Source: Lasiodiplodia sp. COLG20 (Eukaryota; Ascomycota; Dothideomycetes; Botryosphaeriales; Botryosphaeriaceae). Taken from it: a DNA stretch of 64,000 nucleotides. The position numbers and the translations under genes were made by a program. Shown one piece after another: positions 45,786-58,850 of the stretch. Below the pieces are notes generated by a model, which was given only the letters and a program-made list of their open reading frames with translations, was not told the origin of the DNA and searched no databases. Location: the NCBI GenBank assembly GCA_009801085.1, contig VNWV01000001.1, forward strand, positions 5,394,001 through 5,458,000. The letters run 5' to 3'. Numbering within the stretch: position 1 is the stretch's first letter; each line of letters opens with the position of its first letter.

Positions 45786-48700
45786 GGTCTGCTACCGCTG
45801 CTCTTAACCATCTTTACAATATATCCATTCTGCGGGCAAGCAAAAGTACCGTACAACACCAACCACAATGCAAGGGTAGCATAACGCACATCTTCCGCGC
45901 CCACTCCACAACACCGCAGAAATCCAGAACCAAGGTCTCCATAAAAATCGAGATAAGGGCAGAGAGAGAGAGAAAAAAAAAATCAAGGGACCAAAATGTG
46001 ACATATCACCTCCACCCTGCCCCGCCATACCTTCTCCATCCCCCCACAAAAAAAATAATAGCCCCTCTCTCTCCGAACCCCTCCCCTCAATACGGGACGG
46101 GCGGCGGTGTGTGTGTGCGCGGCAGATCTGCAATGCATACCGCCCACCCACACCCACCACAACCACACCACACCACACCCGCACCACTCAACCCACCGTC
46201 GCACAGCACCCCATAAGCAGGCATCCACCGCTAGATAGACGCACTGCATCACGAGCGACAGGGAGCGTGCAGCCGGCCTGATTTCCCTTTGGGCACAGGG
46301 CGAGGCGAGGCGGAACGGGCGTTCCGTGTGGAACACCGCCGCGGGGCGCGCGCGCTATGCATGACATCGCGAAAAGCTCCCTTGTTGCATGAACGGGGAA
46401 TGTGCCGGGCGGCGGTGATGGAGGCGGAGGGGGTGGGTGGTTACACAGCATGATGCGGCTGGCGCCTGCGCCGAGAGTGAGTTATTGGATAGGGAAGGGC
46501 GGTGGCATTGTGGGGTGTGGGTGTGTGTGGGTGGAGTGACTGGGGAGGTTGTTGACCGGTCAGTGTGTGAGGGACAACAGATAGCTAGCTGGGTGAGAGA
46601 TGCATGGACGGGGGGTGTTCTGAGAGCTAGGTAAGACCAGGTATCTCGGGCAAGGGAATTTCTTCTTTTCTGTTTGTGTTTGTGTTTGTGGCATGATGAT
46701 GTGGATGCCGATGAAGAAGATCGAAAAGCGGATCGACTCCATGGGTCCGGAGAAAAAAAAAAAAGGCTGGTCAGGCGCGATAAGGGTATACTATTTCTTT
46801 TTCCTCTCGGAACTTTGTGGAGGTGTAGTGGGGAGATGATGGTGTGACGATGGGGTAAGTCCTGTGGTATCCGGTGATTCCTTTTCTTTCCATACGTTCC
46901 TTTTACTTGTCCACATGCCCGAACTGGGCAAAGATCGCGAAAGGAAAAAGTAAAGCATACAGTATAATGCAGTGTCTAGATCAGCTGTTGTTACTCATCA
47001 TCTGTCGATGACCAGCCGGCTGCATCGGAACATACGCGCGGCGGCAGATGCGGAGGGCTACGTTTGTACAACCGCCGTAACCGAAGGTATAGCCGAGTTC
47101 CAAGGTACAGTACAAAGCTTCAAGTCCGCCGGAAACAAGATGACGAGGGAATTTAGGTTATTGCGAGTGCACATCGGGTGCCGCCGGAGGATGCGCTGTC
47201 ACCACTTGCCGTGCAAAGTGCCTGTGCTCTCCCTTTCGTCCCTCAAACAAGAAGATATCTCAATTTCACTGCCCGTACAGCAAACTAACAGCGCCGACGA
47301 CCTAGCCTGAGTCACGGCGCGTGCCCCCCATGCCGATCTTCCTGGATACCAGAGAGGAGAGATAGGAGCCCCCTCCGTGGCGCCGCATTAAATCCTCATC
47401 CGCCCGGGGAGGTTGGTTCGGGGGCTGTCACATGCCTTGATACCAAGGCGACGTCAACACAGAGCAGCAGTTTCAGCATGCTTACTCGGCGCCTTGCATG
47501 GACCGGTCACTGACGAGCTCTTGGGCTCGACTGATTCGCTCTTGGCCTCGCCATGGCCTGCAAGCCACGTACCGCAGATTCTGGAATTAAGATAAGCACT
47601 GCCTTGGCTGAATAAAGAGCGTGGGGAAAGGCACGATTCAGGGAAGGAAAGTAGGACGAAAGTATACTTCGGGCCAAAAGTGTGGGGTCCCCGCATTCCT
47701 CCTTCCTTCTACTCCACACTCGGCAGCACATGTCACACTAGAGGCTGCCCACATGTTTACCGGTGACAGCAGAGGACGCTCCCCCGCCTGCACCCCAAAG
47801 TTGAAACAGGACCAAAGGTAGCAGCTTTGTTGGGACACTAGGGTATACGGAAGTGTCGTCACACTGAAACAGCCATTCGCCGAGTCATGGTTGCAGAGGG
47901 ACAGCCGTCAGCAGCTTCCACCGTGGTAACCTTCTGGAACGCGCCGATAGCGGTGCAGTCGAGAACCACACGTAAACAGCCTCGCTCCCTGCTTTTCATG
48001 TGAGCGGAGCCCTCTCCGTTCGAGATTTTTCTTGTTGCGTTCAGCAGCGAAGCCAGCTTCCGCGTGTTGATCGTCCAGGATCGACGTCCCCCTTCGTCAT
48101 ACCCCAAAAAAAGAGCTGGGGGAGCTCTCCACGACCCGACTCCAGGCTGTGCGATGATACAATAGGGGCAGAGGAAGAGATGGAGAACGGACCGAGCTGA
48201 CGAATTCCTGCCTCACAGCCGCATCCGCACATCCGCGAACGACAATAGACTCACCGAAAGTTATGATGACATCCGTCGCCCGCCGTATCCGCATGAAGAA
48301 TGCAATTGGTGCAGCGTCATATACCCCCCCCACCATTGCCTGCTTGCTGCAGACCAATCCTTCCTGCATGCAATGTTGGCGCCTGTGGATCGCGGAGATC
48401 GCAACACCGCTCGCCCTGTAAATCGCAGGCTGGAAAGACGGCCATCTGTTTACGCGCGAAACACTGCGGAGAGGGGCCCGCTTCGGCATATGGACGGTAC
48501 ATGGCCATCGGCAGTTGCCAGCGAGCCAAACCCGAGAAAAACGCCTCTCTCATCAAAGAGAAGAGGAAAAAAAAAGTCTTCGCCTTGCACGCAAGCCTGA
48601 CCGAGCGGAACTTACCATGGTTGACGGAGATAGCAACAGCATTATTGCTGCGGTCCCCCCTGTTTCAAGGTGCCGATACCGAAGCGAAGAAGAATTCTCC

Positions 48701-49769
48701 ACGTTATCCACATCCCCCAGGTCGGCGTATGACGAAACCAACAGACTCATGCAAAAGTCGCCGGCCTGACGATGCAGAGAGAGATTCATGCCTGAAAAGG
48801 CAGGCATGAACGCGGTGGCCTTATCGCCTCGCCCTGACGTGTGCCCAGCAGGCCGCCCATACCACGTCGCAGCCCGAGGAGATGTTGCGTAAGGCTAGCT
48901 GGCGCCTTGGGCGTGCGTTCGCGCCAAAAGGTTGGAAAGCCGATGAATCCTCCCGAGACGCTGGGCGCCCTAACGTGCGGTCAGCGTTCTGGAAGGGCGG
49001 CCTCGAGGCGGAGAGGGGCAGGGCGGCGGCGTGCATTGATGCGACAGCAGGGATCGCAAACAATGGTTCGTCCTTCGTGAAAACTCCGTCGTGAAGAGAC
49101 GTTCGCGCGCGCCGTCGTTTTCGGTTCGGTGGGGCGCGGGTTGTTGCTTTCTGGTCGAAGTGGAGCTGCCAACAGAAAAATTTCAGTCTGTTCAGTCCTC
49201 ATTAGGCAACACAGCAGAGATGAAGAAAAATTGGTCCAGTGGAAATTTGACTGCGGGGCACGTTCTGGACACGCTGATTGACATGTGAAAAAAACGCATG
49301 CTACTTTCCCATGACCCCTCTTTGCATGCCCCTCCCCAAAGGAACCCCGGAGTGTGCGGCCGACATTTCTGCGAGGAAAGAGAGCCATGACGATTGTCGC
49401 GAAGCATGTGAAAGTCGCCGCTACTGGCGCAGGAACGAGTCCGCCCGGCCGCTATCTTCCGAACCCGCGCGTGCCCAAATCACTGGGTGCAAGCAACGGG
49501 AATTAAATGTCTAGCGCATGTGATGAGAGGACCGCCACCTCTACCACTACTACACCGTAGAAAAGCTTTTGTGGCGTTTCGTGACCTGCATCGCCAGTAG
49601 CGCCGGCGGAATGGGGAGAAACGGGGAAATGGCTCGAGTTGGCTCGGGGGAACTCCTTTTTTTTTCCTCGTTGCAACGCAGCACGCAGGAGCCATGGAAA
49701 GTGATGACATCGTCATGCTGGCTGGCGGTGCCCTGCCACATGCTAATCCCGGGTTGAGTTTTGCACATG

Positions 49770-49770
<1 letters not shown>

Positions 49771-49827
<57 letters not shown>
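49771..49827. repeat. (TG)28 dinucleotide microsatellite
   Basis: An uninterrupted alternating TG tract of 57 bases. Such tracts can adopt Z-DNA and are highly length-variable. Confidence 0.97.
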
Positions 49828-49829
<2 letters not shown>

Positions 49830-52800
49830 GTAAACAGATGACGACGGCTGCGCGCGCTCCCCGCACCTCCGTGCACTCTCAACTTCCAGAGGACCCTCAG
49901 ATTCACGCCTAAATTGCGCCATCGAAGTTAAACAGGTCGTGGGGAAGCAACAACGTCTTGTCTTCGATTCTTGCGTGTTTAGGCGGGGGGCGGAGCTGAC
50001 TTTAGGCTAAATGGACACAGCTCCGGCGGGACAAGAGACTGTTTCGCTGCCCTCCGCTGGCCGCGCGCCTGCGCCACAGCTCCTTTCCGCCCAGCGGAGC
50101 GAGACGGAGGAGAGGAAACGGAGGAAGGATTCTCGACACCCGCGCGCTTTCGATGCCCGACACCCCAGCAACGACTCGATAGTGCTTCTTTTTTGCCTAT
50201 CGCTGCATGCATCTGCTCGCTTCGAAGAAACAAGCCACCCTGCGCCGATCGATTCGCTCAACAACACTTATCTCTGTCGGGAGCCGAAGTGAGACAGGGG
50301 CGCGCAAAAGCCAGAGCCCTTTCCCGGCGGGTGAAGGGAACATGTGTGTCGCGTAGCTGAGAGGGCTAGTAGGGACGCGAGACGGAACCCGCGGCATCTT
50401 CTCCATAACGCACCGCCAGCTGGTACGCGCCTCCATGCGCCCAGCGCCCACACGCAAAACCGCAAGGCAAGACATATCGATGCTGCTACGTACAAGAAAC
50501 GGAACACGGGCTGAGACGTGGACGCTGCGCTGCGGCCGGCCCCGCCAAAAGAGCGCAGAGCCTCTCGTGCTCGGCATCGATAGACGGCTATTGCGCTGTC
50601 TCTACTGTACCATGGATCGTGTTGAAAAACTAGGTACCAATATTTCGCTTGCGATTGCGCGAGAAGCGAGTGCGGCCCCGCAGCCGCCATTGCGGGAGAA
50701 ATTGCCTGGAAGCAATAGTACGTACCCTTCGACCGTCCCTGGAACTCGCTCCGACCGGAACACCAGAGAGAGCCAGAAAGCCCCCGTCGTCAGTGTGCGT
50801 ATGCGGGCGACGCGGCTCTGCTCGTATCGGACCATAGCAATCAAACAAAAACGCCATGCCTCCTCATGCAAGGCATTATTGCAGCCGTATGCGGCCTTTC
50901 CGGCGGGTTACCCCAAATCCATCAGCTCACGGACAATTTTTGGAGATAGAGAGAGTACGATTACGGCAGCAGCAGCCGCTGCGGCCTGCTACGCCGCAAC
51001 GACACAACCGCCGCAAACCGCCCCGTCCACTTCCTTTCCCCGGAGAGTGACATGCAGTTGTCGTGTTGGCCGCACAATCAGGCGTGGCTGGCTGTCTGGC
51101 GCTTCGCTTACCCCTTTGGAGCAGGTGCTGAGAAAACCTGTAACAGGGTCGAGTTACAAAAAAAGAAACCCCGGGAGAGACAACGTCGGCTCCTGCCGGG
51201 ACGTGGTTCGTGTGGGGAGATGGTTTGGGGGATGTGACCCGGCGCCATGCTTTTCTTCCTCATCTCTTTTCGCGTGTTGCTACATCGACGCCGAACGTGC
51301 GTCTCCTCCATCACCAATGACACGCGCCTGCGACCACCTCGCCAAGGCCCAGATGCCGTGCGTCGTTGATCATGAGTGTGGAAAAATTGACGAGGGGCAG
51401 TGCTGGATGATGGGGCGCCCACGGGGTGGCGTCAGGCGGAGAATTTTATTATTGGAAATTGAGAGATTGAGGGCAGATTGCGTTGTACACGCGTGACGAG
51501 GCTTGTTCTTCCTGAGAGATAACGACGGGCAATCATCCACACGCCGGCGGGCAGCCGGGATCGCGAAGACCGTGATGGATCGTGAGCTAGCCGTCACTTA
51601 TCGCGGACCCTCATCTTCCTGCAAGTTGTTGAGGATGAGAGAAGGCCCGTTGTCGGCCAGTCTATCGTGAAAAGCTGCATGCATGCAGGCAGGCACCAGC
51701 ATTCTCAGGAACGAGACTGGATCGGATGGCCGGCAGCAGTGTGTCAGCTTACCCACAGCCTCATTGATCCGCGCCTCGAAACACGGAGTGGTACATGGAA
51801 AAATGGCTTCAAGCGGCGGCGCCGCCTGCTCCACCTGAGACGGAGAGTGAGAATGATGAGTAGAGACGACGCGAAGTGGGCCGCTTCGTCAACTGCCGGA
51901 ACGAGAAAGTGAGGCTCCCTTTTCCCACCAACCAACCAAAGCAGCACGCACTTCTGCTGTGCCGCCCAACCCGGAGCGAGATCCCACGGTACGTACCTCT
52001 CCGCCTCTGAGCGAGCTCCGTTCCACCCGCGGGCCATGCTTGCCCCGTGGAGAGTGAACCCCAGAAAATTGCATCAATGTCACCAGAGTATCTCTCGACA
52101 CCAAACTCACGCTCCGACACACGGCATGAGCCGCGCTACCGAGAAGCACACGCCCCCCATCTCCACAAACCTCCTCAGGGTCATTAGCTCCGCAATGCGG
52201 CGAGAAAAGGGTGACGAGGGAGGGGCGGAGAGGGGGGAGGGACACGAAACGAGAGAGAGTCAAGGCGCATCAACTCACTCATCTCATCTCGCCTCACACA
52301 CCAGCCAGCTGTGGAGCTCTGCTCTGCTCTGTTTTTTTCCTTCCGAGAAAGCCCACGGCCAACCAAAAGCACCGCCTCCACCCCACATGGGCTCGTGCGC
52401 CCCTTCTTTCTCGTTCTTCTGGAGAAATTCCGGAGAACACAAGGGCCAACGCGTCCGTGGGCTGGGCCGGCGGGGTGGCCCGTCCGCTGAAACTACTGCC
52501 TCATCATCGCCCATCTTGTCAGGCAGAAAAGAGAAACAGGTCGAAACCCACAGCTCCGCTTCATCGGATTTAGCTGTCGCCGTCTCCACCACGCGACCCT
52601 TTCGCTCACCAGATACACGCGCCAGAATGAGACCGACCGGAGCCGCAAAGGGAGCGTGAGAGCGAGACCAATCAACCCCACCGATAGCCTCTGCTCTCCC
52701 CAAAGGGCACTTCTCACCCTCACTCTCCCTGAGACACATCAGACCCCTAACCCCTCCTCCCCAAATGCGGCAGGCCCTACCCGTAGCGGCCCCGTCCTCG

Positions 52801-52933
52801 CGAAAGACTTCTTCCGGTGGGCTGAGACTACGCCGTGCCATGTGCGCCGCCGCGTGAACGGACGGGCACCGGAGCTCCCTTTCGCGCGGCGGCGGGCCGG
52901 CGGGCGGGCAGGCGGAGAGCAGTAGGGGCATCA

Positions 52934-52965
<32 letters not shown>
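52934..52965. repeat. G32 homopolymer run
   Basis: Thirty-two consecutive G on the plus strand, in a GC-rich surrounding. The exact length is probably uncertain because homopolymers this long are hard to sequence. Confidence 0.95.
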
Positions 52966-52968
<3 letters not shown>

Positions 52969-55900
52969 CGAGGTAAACCTTGGTACCATGCTGGCCTGAT
53001 CATGGGTAAGGTGGGAGAGCTACTAGTTCGGGCTTTTAGCCGCGGAAATAATAGGACACCATAGTCACCATCGTGAGATTGATGGGCATCGCGGCTGATC
53101 TAGGGAGAGGAACCTAGGCGGTGATCACGGGAAGGCGGCGCAAAGGGCGTATCTGCCACGGACGAATGGGGTAACGAGACGACGATGGGGGCGGTGGTGG
53201 GGGAGCAGGAGCAGGAGCAGCAGCGTGGCAGGTTTGGATGTCACCCGGTACCGGATGCAGAATGCGTGCGGAGGAGTTCGGGTTCCATCGGCTGGTCTGA
53301 TGATGGGAGTCAAGCTGTGTCGCGTTGCGTGTGTGGGTGGGTGGAAAGAATCGGGGGAGAGAATGATTGGGGGACCAAAGCTTTCCCGTGGGGCGCCTTA
53401 ATCTTGGAGCTTGGAGCTTTACCCACGGGGAAAGCGAAGCGGGTTTTGACGTCGTGGGGGTTGCCTGTTTCGGCAACGCATGCGCCCTCTTATCGAACCT
53501 CGCCCCCTTCTAGTCGCTGGGGCTAGCAAAGACGAAAGTTTGGCCGGGCGGACGTGATGAAACCCGCCCGCACGCGCGGAGCCGCTGGTGGCAGCGGCAG
53601 ACTTGCGACGGAGCGCGACCGGGCGGCTGCTAAAGGCTGCACGTGGAAGTTACGTAGTGCTGATGCTTCGAACGGTGCCGCCCACACGCTCCCGCAATCC
53701 GTGACCACTGGGCGCCGTGCCATCCTTCCTCACCTCCTGTGTCTCTTGACGTAAAGTCTTCAGCCCAACGCCCCCGTGCGCTTGCGTCGGCTCCCTGATG
53801 CGCACAGTGGGCATTGCCTGGGCGGGGCGCCTGGCACGCAAGGCGATAGGGTGGGCGTCGGTCCGCCAGCAAAGGCCCAGCAACCAGGGAACCAAAACGG
53901 TGGTGGCTGGTGAAAAGGGCTGATGATGAGACGCCAGGGTGCAGCTGCGGGATGAGGCAATGCTGGGCAATCTTGCGGGAGCCTAGACCGGTCTCCTGGC
54001 GGGCCTCATCATCATCTGGCGGCCGCGATCGGGCAGTGAAGATAGCTGTTGCATCGTTGCCGCTTTTAGCGAGCTGTCAGCCTTAGTGTCACGATGGCTG
54101 ATTGTTGTTTTCATGACTCCACCGGGCGGAGGAACTGGACCCTGGAGTGACAGCGCACGCGTTGACATTTGCTAATCGTTACTGCTAGCCGCCCACCGCG
54201 GAGCTTTTCAGTCCATGGGAGCCATCACGCAACCGCCGATTGCATTGTGGAGTGCATGGTCCGGGGGCGAAGGGGCAAAATGTGGAGTACCACTCTTGCC
54301 TACCCCAGACAGCAGTGAGTATGTATGTGTCACTACGCAATCCTGGACGGCCATCATCGGGCCACTAGATCGTGGGCCTTGGATCCCGGGTCTGTTGTGA
54401 TCAGGGTAGGCCCGGTCTACTGATTCGCCGTCGTTTGCGCGCGCTTCGCGTAGAGTCAATTGGCTCCAAGTCGCGCCGCCGGAGCTGAATGCTAACACGC
54501 GCAGGGAAGGCCAAAAAAAATCCGCGGCCATTCGCATAGATCCACGTATGGGAGCGCCCGACGCCCTGAAAAAGCGGTGAACGGAAGGCCATGTACGCGT
54601 ACCTGTTTCGGCGTGCATGTGTGGTGTTGCTGCAATGCGAGCTGCATGCAAGTGCAAGCACCGGCTTCTCGCAGCAGCGAAGTAACGAGATGCTCACTCC
54701 ACCCTGCAGCCGGATAATGCGGGGATCTGCAAAAACTTGTCCCCCTCCGCGCTGCCTCTGCTTCTCCGCATGCACCTGCGTGATCCGGCAGTTCCCCAGC
54801 GCTCGTCTTCACCCTACTGGCCCGCTGTCGGCACGTACTCCTATACAAATACCAGCAAGGGGGTCGCACAGCGAACTTCTAGCCCCTCCGATCCACTGCT
54901 TTCGTAGTCAGAGTAGCTGCAGATCCGTAGCACGAACCCCGCGCAAACGAAATGTCGTTATCACTCGGAACACGCTTTCCAGCCCGCTGACTGGTCCATT
55001 GACTCGTAATTGCTAGACGATAGCCTCACCAGACCATCTTCGCCTTATTGGGCCCGGACGACAGTCCGCTCGCTGCTGTTGTACCCGCACGCACTTGCCG
55101 CCAGAATCGTCATCTCCCGCTATCATTCCTCGCTGTTTTGGGTAAAGCCGCCTTCAAGAGATGCTTGTAGTTGGCGATCATGTCTCTCATTCATAGTCTC
55201 ATGATTTTGGTGCTACCCTCAGCTCTTTTCCCCCTCACTTTCAAATAAAGGGGGAAATGATGGGCGCAAGGAACGTTCGAGACGGGGAGACGACCCCACG
55301 GGTGAGTGTCTATGTGGGGAACGGGGGTTCAGCCACGAAACACCGACCACAAGCAACGAAGGGTAAAAGAAAAATTAAAAAGCTGGGGTAGCGGGGCAAG
55401 AGGTACCAGCCGGGAGAATCTTCCATCTGATTGCTGAATAGAGCCGTGTCATCCCTGGTCCCCCGCGGAATCCTTCGCGCCCAGGGATGAGGCTGTTAGG
55501 TGGCGGCGCGGGGGAGACCAGGTCCTCGCTCAGACACGGGCGACGACACCCCGTGGGGAGCGGAAAAAAAGAGGGTGTGCGGCGATTGATTATGCGGATT
55601 CTAAGTGATAAGGGCGCCCCGAGGCGCCGGGAAGGAAGGTCCCAGACTCTTTGCCTTCGTCAGCAGCGGCCGGTAATGAGTCCGAAGGTTAAAGATAATT
55701 GAGAAATGTTGATGCTTCTCGACTGATAGGACACCCCTTCCCTCGGGGAATCAACCCGTATCCAGTGCTGACTCTCTCTGCTCATCGCCTCGTGACGAAA
55801 ATAATTAGGGAGGAGGGGTAGAGGAGCCAGCACTGCGACTGCCGGTTGAACAGCCACCGTCAAGCGCCGTGGTTGCTGTTGGTTTCAGCCAAAACGGCGC

Positions 55901-57146
55901 GGGCTTGGTAGTCCATTACCACACCTAAATCCTTTGTATGCAAAGAAAAAAAGCTGATGCGTACGTGATGGGAAACTTATTTCCGCATTCCCGCTAGCCT
56001 CGCCGTAGATCTGGAGAAAGAAAACTTGCCTGCGGGCCCTCCTTCCCTTTTCGCTCCATTCGCACCCCTGGTTCCGTCTCCATGGGGAAACCCGCAGCGC
56101 CTCCCAGAAAAATGTGGGGTTGGTACAAAGGAAAAAAGCAAGTCAACACGTCAACGAAGGCTGGCCATCTGAACGGCATGTCTCTGCCGGCCACACTGGA
56201 ATAACTAACGCCACAGACTGGAATGTGTGCAGTCCTCAAGGAGCCGCTTGCTTATCTTTCCGCGCGGACGTGAGGGGGTGAAGGGGACGCAACAGGGACT
56301 GAAGGAAATTGGGGAGAGAGTCGCGGAAAGTCCGGGGTACGGGACAGCGCAAGCATGCTTATCTGCGTCATCGTTCGATGGTTGTCTGATGTGTAATTTT
56401 TTCTTTTCTCTGCGTCGGTCTTTGAGACCGGATCTTCCGATCTTTCGATCCCCAGGCAGGAGTCCGGTGGATGGAATGGCACCAATCTGCATTAGCTGGC
56501 GTGTTACAGCCAGCCTAGCCCATCCGATCGCCCTGGTCGTTTTCCTTCCGCAGCTGCGTCAGATGCAGACGAGATCACGTCACACGCACGCACAACGTCC
56601 ACTTGGTAGCCGGCGAAATTAATCTTCTCACCTGCAGGTCATGCCGCGTATCATGCGTAGAGTGGAGATGGAATGAGAACCGTTACTTTTGAATTAGGGG
56701 AGTAGAGTGCGTTCTCCAGACAGGTAAATCTATCAAAGCTGCCGAGCATGTTCGATCCATCGCTCCGGAGAGACGAATTCTGTCCTCTTCCGTCGCCCGA
56801 AAAAATAACAACTAGGAAATGTACATCGTGCGAGTCTACCGTGACCGCGGAGGGGGTATGATTTCAGCCTTGCGTCGACACCCGCAAACACCGGTCCAAG
56901 TCTATAAAAGCAACAAGCGATAACGTCAATCAATCAACAGAGAAAGGAAAAGGATAGCGCGGTGCGGCTATTAAGAGTGAAGAGTAAAGCGTGACCAAAG
57001 TTTCGCCGTAGGATGCCACGGTGACGTGCATCTCTTTGTGTCCCATTTCCCATCTATATCCCAGAAACGCTGAAAATCGCTAAGCGCAGCCGAAAGAGGT
57101 CGTGCCAAACCGAAACGCCCAGTATCATGCATTTGATGTTGGTGGC

Positions 57147-58445
57147 TTAGTAGCGATCGCCGAGATCGTTGCCGGCAACCGATCCAGTCGCCGAGTTGCT
57201 GCCGGACGAGAAGCCACTGCCGGTGTTCAACAGGTCCTGGACGGCAACCTTGGGTGCGGGCGGTACGGGCAATTTCCTTTGGGAGCCATCCTGCCTCGAG
57301 ATGATGTCACCTATTCTGAGGCCGCCGGTCTGGCTGGGGATGTACGGAGCCTCGCCGTTTGCGGAAGGCTCCATGGGGGCAAGGGCAGGAACGTGCTGAA
57401 GCGAGAGATGGCGGATGTGAGGAAGCTGCACGTCGTGCAGGCCGTGTGGCCGGAGGCGCGGGGAGTGCGCAGGGGTAGCGAGAGGCGTGTGGTCAGGCGT
57501 GGGGGAATACGAGTCATGTGAGAAAGTTGGCGAAGGCGGCGCGGTCGACAAGGGGGATCCAGGGCGCGACTTCTTCGTCATACGGTGCGAGTACTGGTCG
57601 TCCTCCTCGTGCGAGTGCGAACGAGACATGGGCTGCGAAGAGTAGGCGTAGGCGGCCAGGCCGGTGACGCCAGGCAGACGGCCGCTGTTGTTGTAGTGCT
57701 GGTGCGAGCCGAAGTGGGCCGGTCTCGACGGGAAGGAAGGAGCGTGCTGCTGTTGCTGCTGCTCGACTTGCGAGGCAGCCGTGGCCAAAATGCCCATGGA
57801 GCTGGTCGGGTTGGACCTGTTGTACGCGGCCAGGCCGGGGAGGTTGGAGTAGCTGGAGTACGAATGCGGCGGCGAAACGTTGGGCGAGCCAAGATTCGAG
57901 CCGGGAGCAGAGCGGGAGATGGGCTTCGAGGGCGGAGGCATCATGTGGGAGATCTGCGCGCTGTCGAGCATGCCGGCGCTGGCGACGGCCTGAGCGGCGG
58001 CGACGGCGGCGGCATGCTGCTTGTTGCCCCGGCGCGAGTTGGGGTTGTTGTGTATTCTCGAGTGGCGGGTGAGCTCATCAGAACGGGAGAAGCGCTTGGT
58101 GCAGCCGGGGAACTGGCAGGCGTGGGGCTTCTCGCCAGTGTGAGTGCGGATGTGGCGGGTCTGGTGCTCAAGGCGGTGGAAGGCCTTGTCGCAGAGCGGG
58201 CACTTGTAGGGACGCGGCAGGTCCTGCCGGTGGTCCTCCTGGTGAGGCTGCGCGTTCTGAAGCATTGAGCCCATGAGACCGACGGGTTGGACTGTGGCAG
58301 CGGCCATCGGGGTGTTGCTGGAGGTGGAGGCGGTGGAGGTGGCGGCAGCGGGGGCGGCCGTAGATATGTTGTTCTCGGACTGGGTTGAGGGCGATTCGGG
58401 GTTCAGCAGATTTTTGAAATCCACTGCGGAGGTTGACTGGTGCAT
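57147..58445 (-). CDS. creA: Carbon catabolite repressor CreA/CRE1, C2H2 zinc-finger transcription factor
   Basis: A single exon encodes 432 residues from the ATG at 58445, the first ATG after a CT-rich leader. Two C2H2 fingers span about residues 80-130: [19 protein letters not shown] and [19 protein letters not shown]. The linker HTGEKPHA and the following [14 protein letters not shown] are essentially diagnostic of CreA. An Ala-rich stretch, a Gln run ([10 protein letters not shown]), the acidic Ser-rich [10 protein letters not shown] region and the C-terminal repression segment [13 protein letters not shown] follow. Length matches the usual 410-430. CreA binds SYGGRG sites and represses genes for alternative carbon sources when glucose is present; nuclear location is expected. 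It stands alone, with more than 5.5 kb of noncoding DNA upstream and nearly 12 kb downstream. Confidence 0.97.
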   Translation of the reverse strand: MHQSTSAVDFKNLLNPESPSTQSENNISTAAPAAATSTASTSSNTPMAAATVQPVGLMGSMLQNAQPHQEDHRQDLPRPYKCPLCDKAFHRLEHQTRHIRTHTGEKPHACQFPGCTKRFSRSDELTRHSRIHNNPNSRRGNKQHAAAVAAAQAVASAGMLDSAQISHMMPPPSKPISRSAPGSNLGSPNVSPPHSYSSYSNLPGLAAYNRSNPTSSMGILATAASQVEQQQQQHAPSFPSRPAHFGSHQHYNNSGRLPGVTGLAAYAYSSQPMSRSHSHEEDDQYSHRMTKKSRPGSPLSTAPPSPTFSHDSYSPTPDHTPLATPAHSPRLRPHGLHDVQLPHIRHLSLQHVPALAPMEPSANGEAPYIPSQTGGLRIGDIISRQDGSQRKLPVPPAPKVAVQDLLNTGSGFSSGSNSATGSVAGNDLGDRY

Positions 58446-58850
58446 GTGACAGATGGCACCGCGGGTCCTGGGGCGGGAGCGTGGTGGTTTTTGTGGTGGA
58501 TGGTGCTGGGATGCGGGAAGGTAAGGCGAGCGAAAACCGGAGAAGGGGTGGGAGGGGCGGGCGAAAATCTTATAAGAGCGCGCTCGGGTGAGCCGCGGGT
58601 GACGCAGCGCAGGCAGAGGAAACGTGGGGAACGAGGAGCCGGGTGCTGTGCAGTCGACGAGGATCAGCCGGAAAAGCAGGAGCGGCGCCAAGCCCGAACT
58701 GTCGAGCCGGGAGGGAGGAATTTTCTGCGCGGGCTGGGGCGCGCGAAGGGGTGCGCTGGGGCTGATAGCGCTGGTCAGACGGGACAGGGGGCCGCGCGCT
58801 CAAGCGGCTGTGGGGACTTTCGTTGGCCTGGGGCTGGGGCCTTCCCAAGG
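58446..58850 (-). promoter_or_regulatory. creA promoter with TATA box and a cluster of CreA-type SYGGRG sites
   Basis: The leader next to the ATG is pyrimidine-rich on the coding strand. CTTATAAG at 58569-58576 is a TATA candidate about 125 bases upstream of the ATG. Sites matching SYGGRG on the plus strand are GTGGGG (58624-58629, 58810-58815) and CTGGGG (58734-58739, 58756-58761, 58828-58833, 58834-58839). Autoregulation of creA is known in other fungi; binding here is inferred. Confidence 0.5.

Larger units (their letters stand above)
45222..57146. other. 11.9-kb gene desert between the NACHT gene and creA
   Basis: Apart from the uncertain small frame at 45537-45785, no gene is supported. 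Open frames here are Arg/Ser/Pro-rich and lack motifs; the longest is a plus-strand ATG frame of 353 codons at 50435-51496. The region holds purine and pyrimidine tracts (about 45960-45980, 46010-46060), a CA-rich block (46140-46200), a TG microsatellite, a 32-G run, a perfect 10-bp hairpin (48785-48794 with 48801-48810) and an imperfect hairpin (about 53380-53435). No transposase, reverse transcriptase or terminal repeats were recognised. Confidence 0.55.
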
